From an uncultured Desulfobacterales bacterium (GTDB lineage Bacteria > Desulfobacterota > Desulfobacteria > Desulfobacterales > UBA11574), in assembly GCA_937925895.1 (NCBI GenBank), contig CALANC010000447.1, positions 1 to 5,977 on the forward strand: a stretch of 5,977 bases of DNA, in the 5' to 3' direction. The notes under the pieces were generated by a model, which was given only the letters and a program-made list of their open reading frames with translations, did no database searches and had not been told where the DNA came from. Made by a program: the position numbers and the translations under genes. Within the stretch, counting starts at the first letter, position 1. Each line of letters begins with the position of its first letter. Positions 5,900 to 5,977 of the stretch are shown here, piece by piece.

Positions 5900-5977
5900 A
5901 GTGTTTTGTTTTCCGCATAAAGGTAAATATCGGTATGTTATTCACGTCTCCACCGAATACAAGTCCCTTTCTCAATT

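Noticed and set aside
5892..5977. End of another minus-strand gene entering from the right edge
   Set aside because: Two frames are possible: one ends at TAA 5940-5938 (tail GTCIRWRRE), the other stays open to TAA 5894-5892. Both are too short to choose between or to call coding.
1..5977. CRISPR array, insertion sequence, tRNA or rRNA
   Set aside because: I found no regularly spaced repeats, transposase motifs, terminal inverted repeats, cloverleaf T-loop signatures outside coding DNA, or rRNA-like blocks.

Overview
The window is AT-rich bacterial DNA, most likely from a sulfate-reducing deltaproteobacterium (Desulfobacterota, Desulfobacteraceae-like). This is inferred from gene content: a fused ADP-forming acyl-CoA synthetase, a Lys/Arg-rich mini-protein and a 363-residue hypothetical protein that I associate with that group from memory. 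No database search was possible.

Left part (1-983, all minus strand). A compact cluster reads leftward: a 52-residue highly basic protein with a TTG start (449-607), a protein of about 112 residues (85-423), and a gene starting one base after its stop and running off the left edge (1-83). To the right is a single-gene unit encoding a CspA-type cold-shock protein (783-983). It has its own promoter candidate and is closed by a strong terminator at 728-766.

Middle (984-1714). There is no intact gene for about 730 bases. The stretch contains a second strong minus-strand terminator (1061-1092) and a GC-rich hairpin (1215-1244). Just upstream of that hairpin on the minus strand is the last ~40 codons of a monofunctional catalase, with its 5' part lost or frameshifted (1269-1440). 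A small palindrome (1482-1497) and a hairpin with a short T-run in the leader of the next gene (1570-1598) complete it.

Right part. A large plus-strand gene (1715-4003) encodes a one-chain ADP-forming acyl-CoA synthetase (acetate-CoA ligase family). Its ATP-grasp (beta) half comes before the CoA-binding/ligase (alpha) half. Both histidines expected to carry the phosphoryl group are present. It converges on two minus-strand genes, probably co-transcribed, that read leftward from near the right edge: a 363-residue helical hypothetical protein (4808-5899) and a Rossmann-like, possibly methyltransferase-fold, protein (4091-4753).

The genes do not form one obvious pathway. The synthetase would make ATP and an organic acid from an acyl-CoA, or run in reverse. 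The catalase remnant suggests lost or relocated oxidative-stress capacity. I see no CRISPR array, insertion sequence, tRNA or rRNA, and no clear new multi-gene system.
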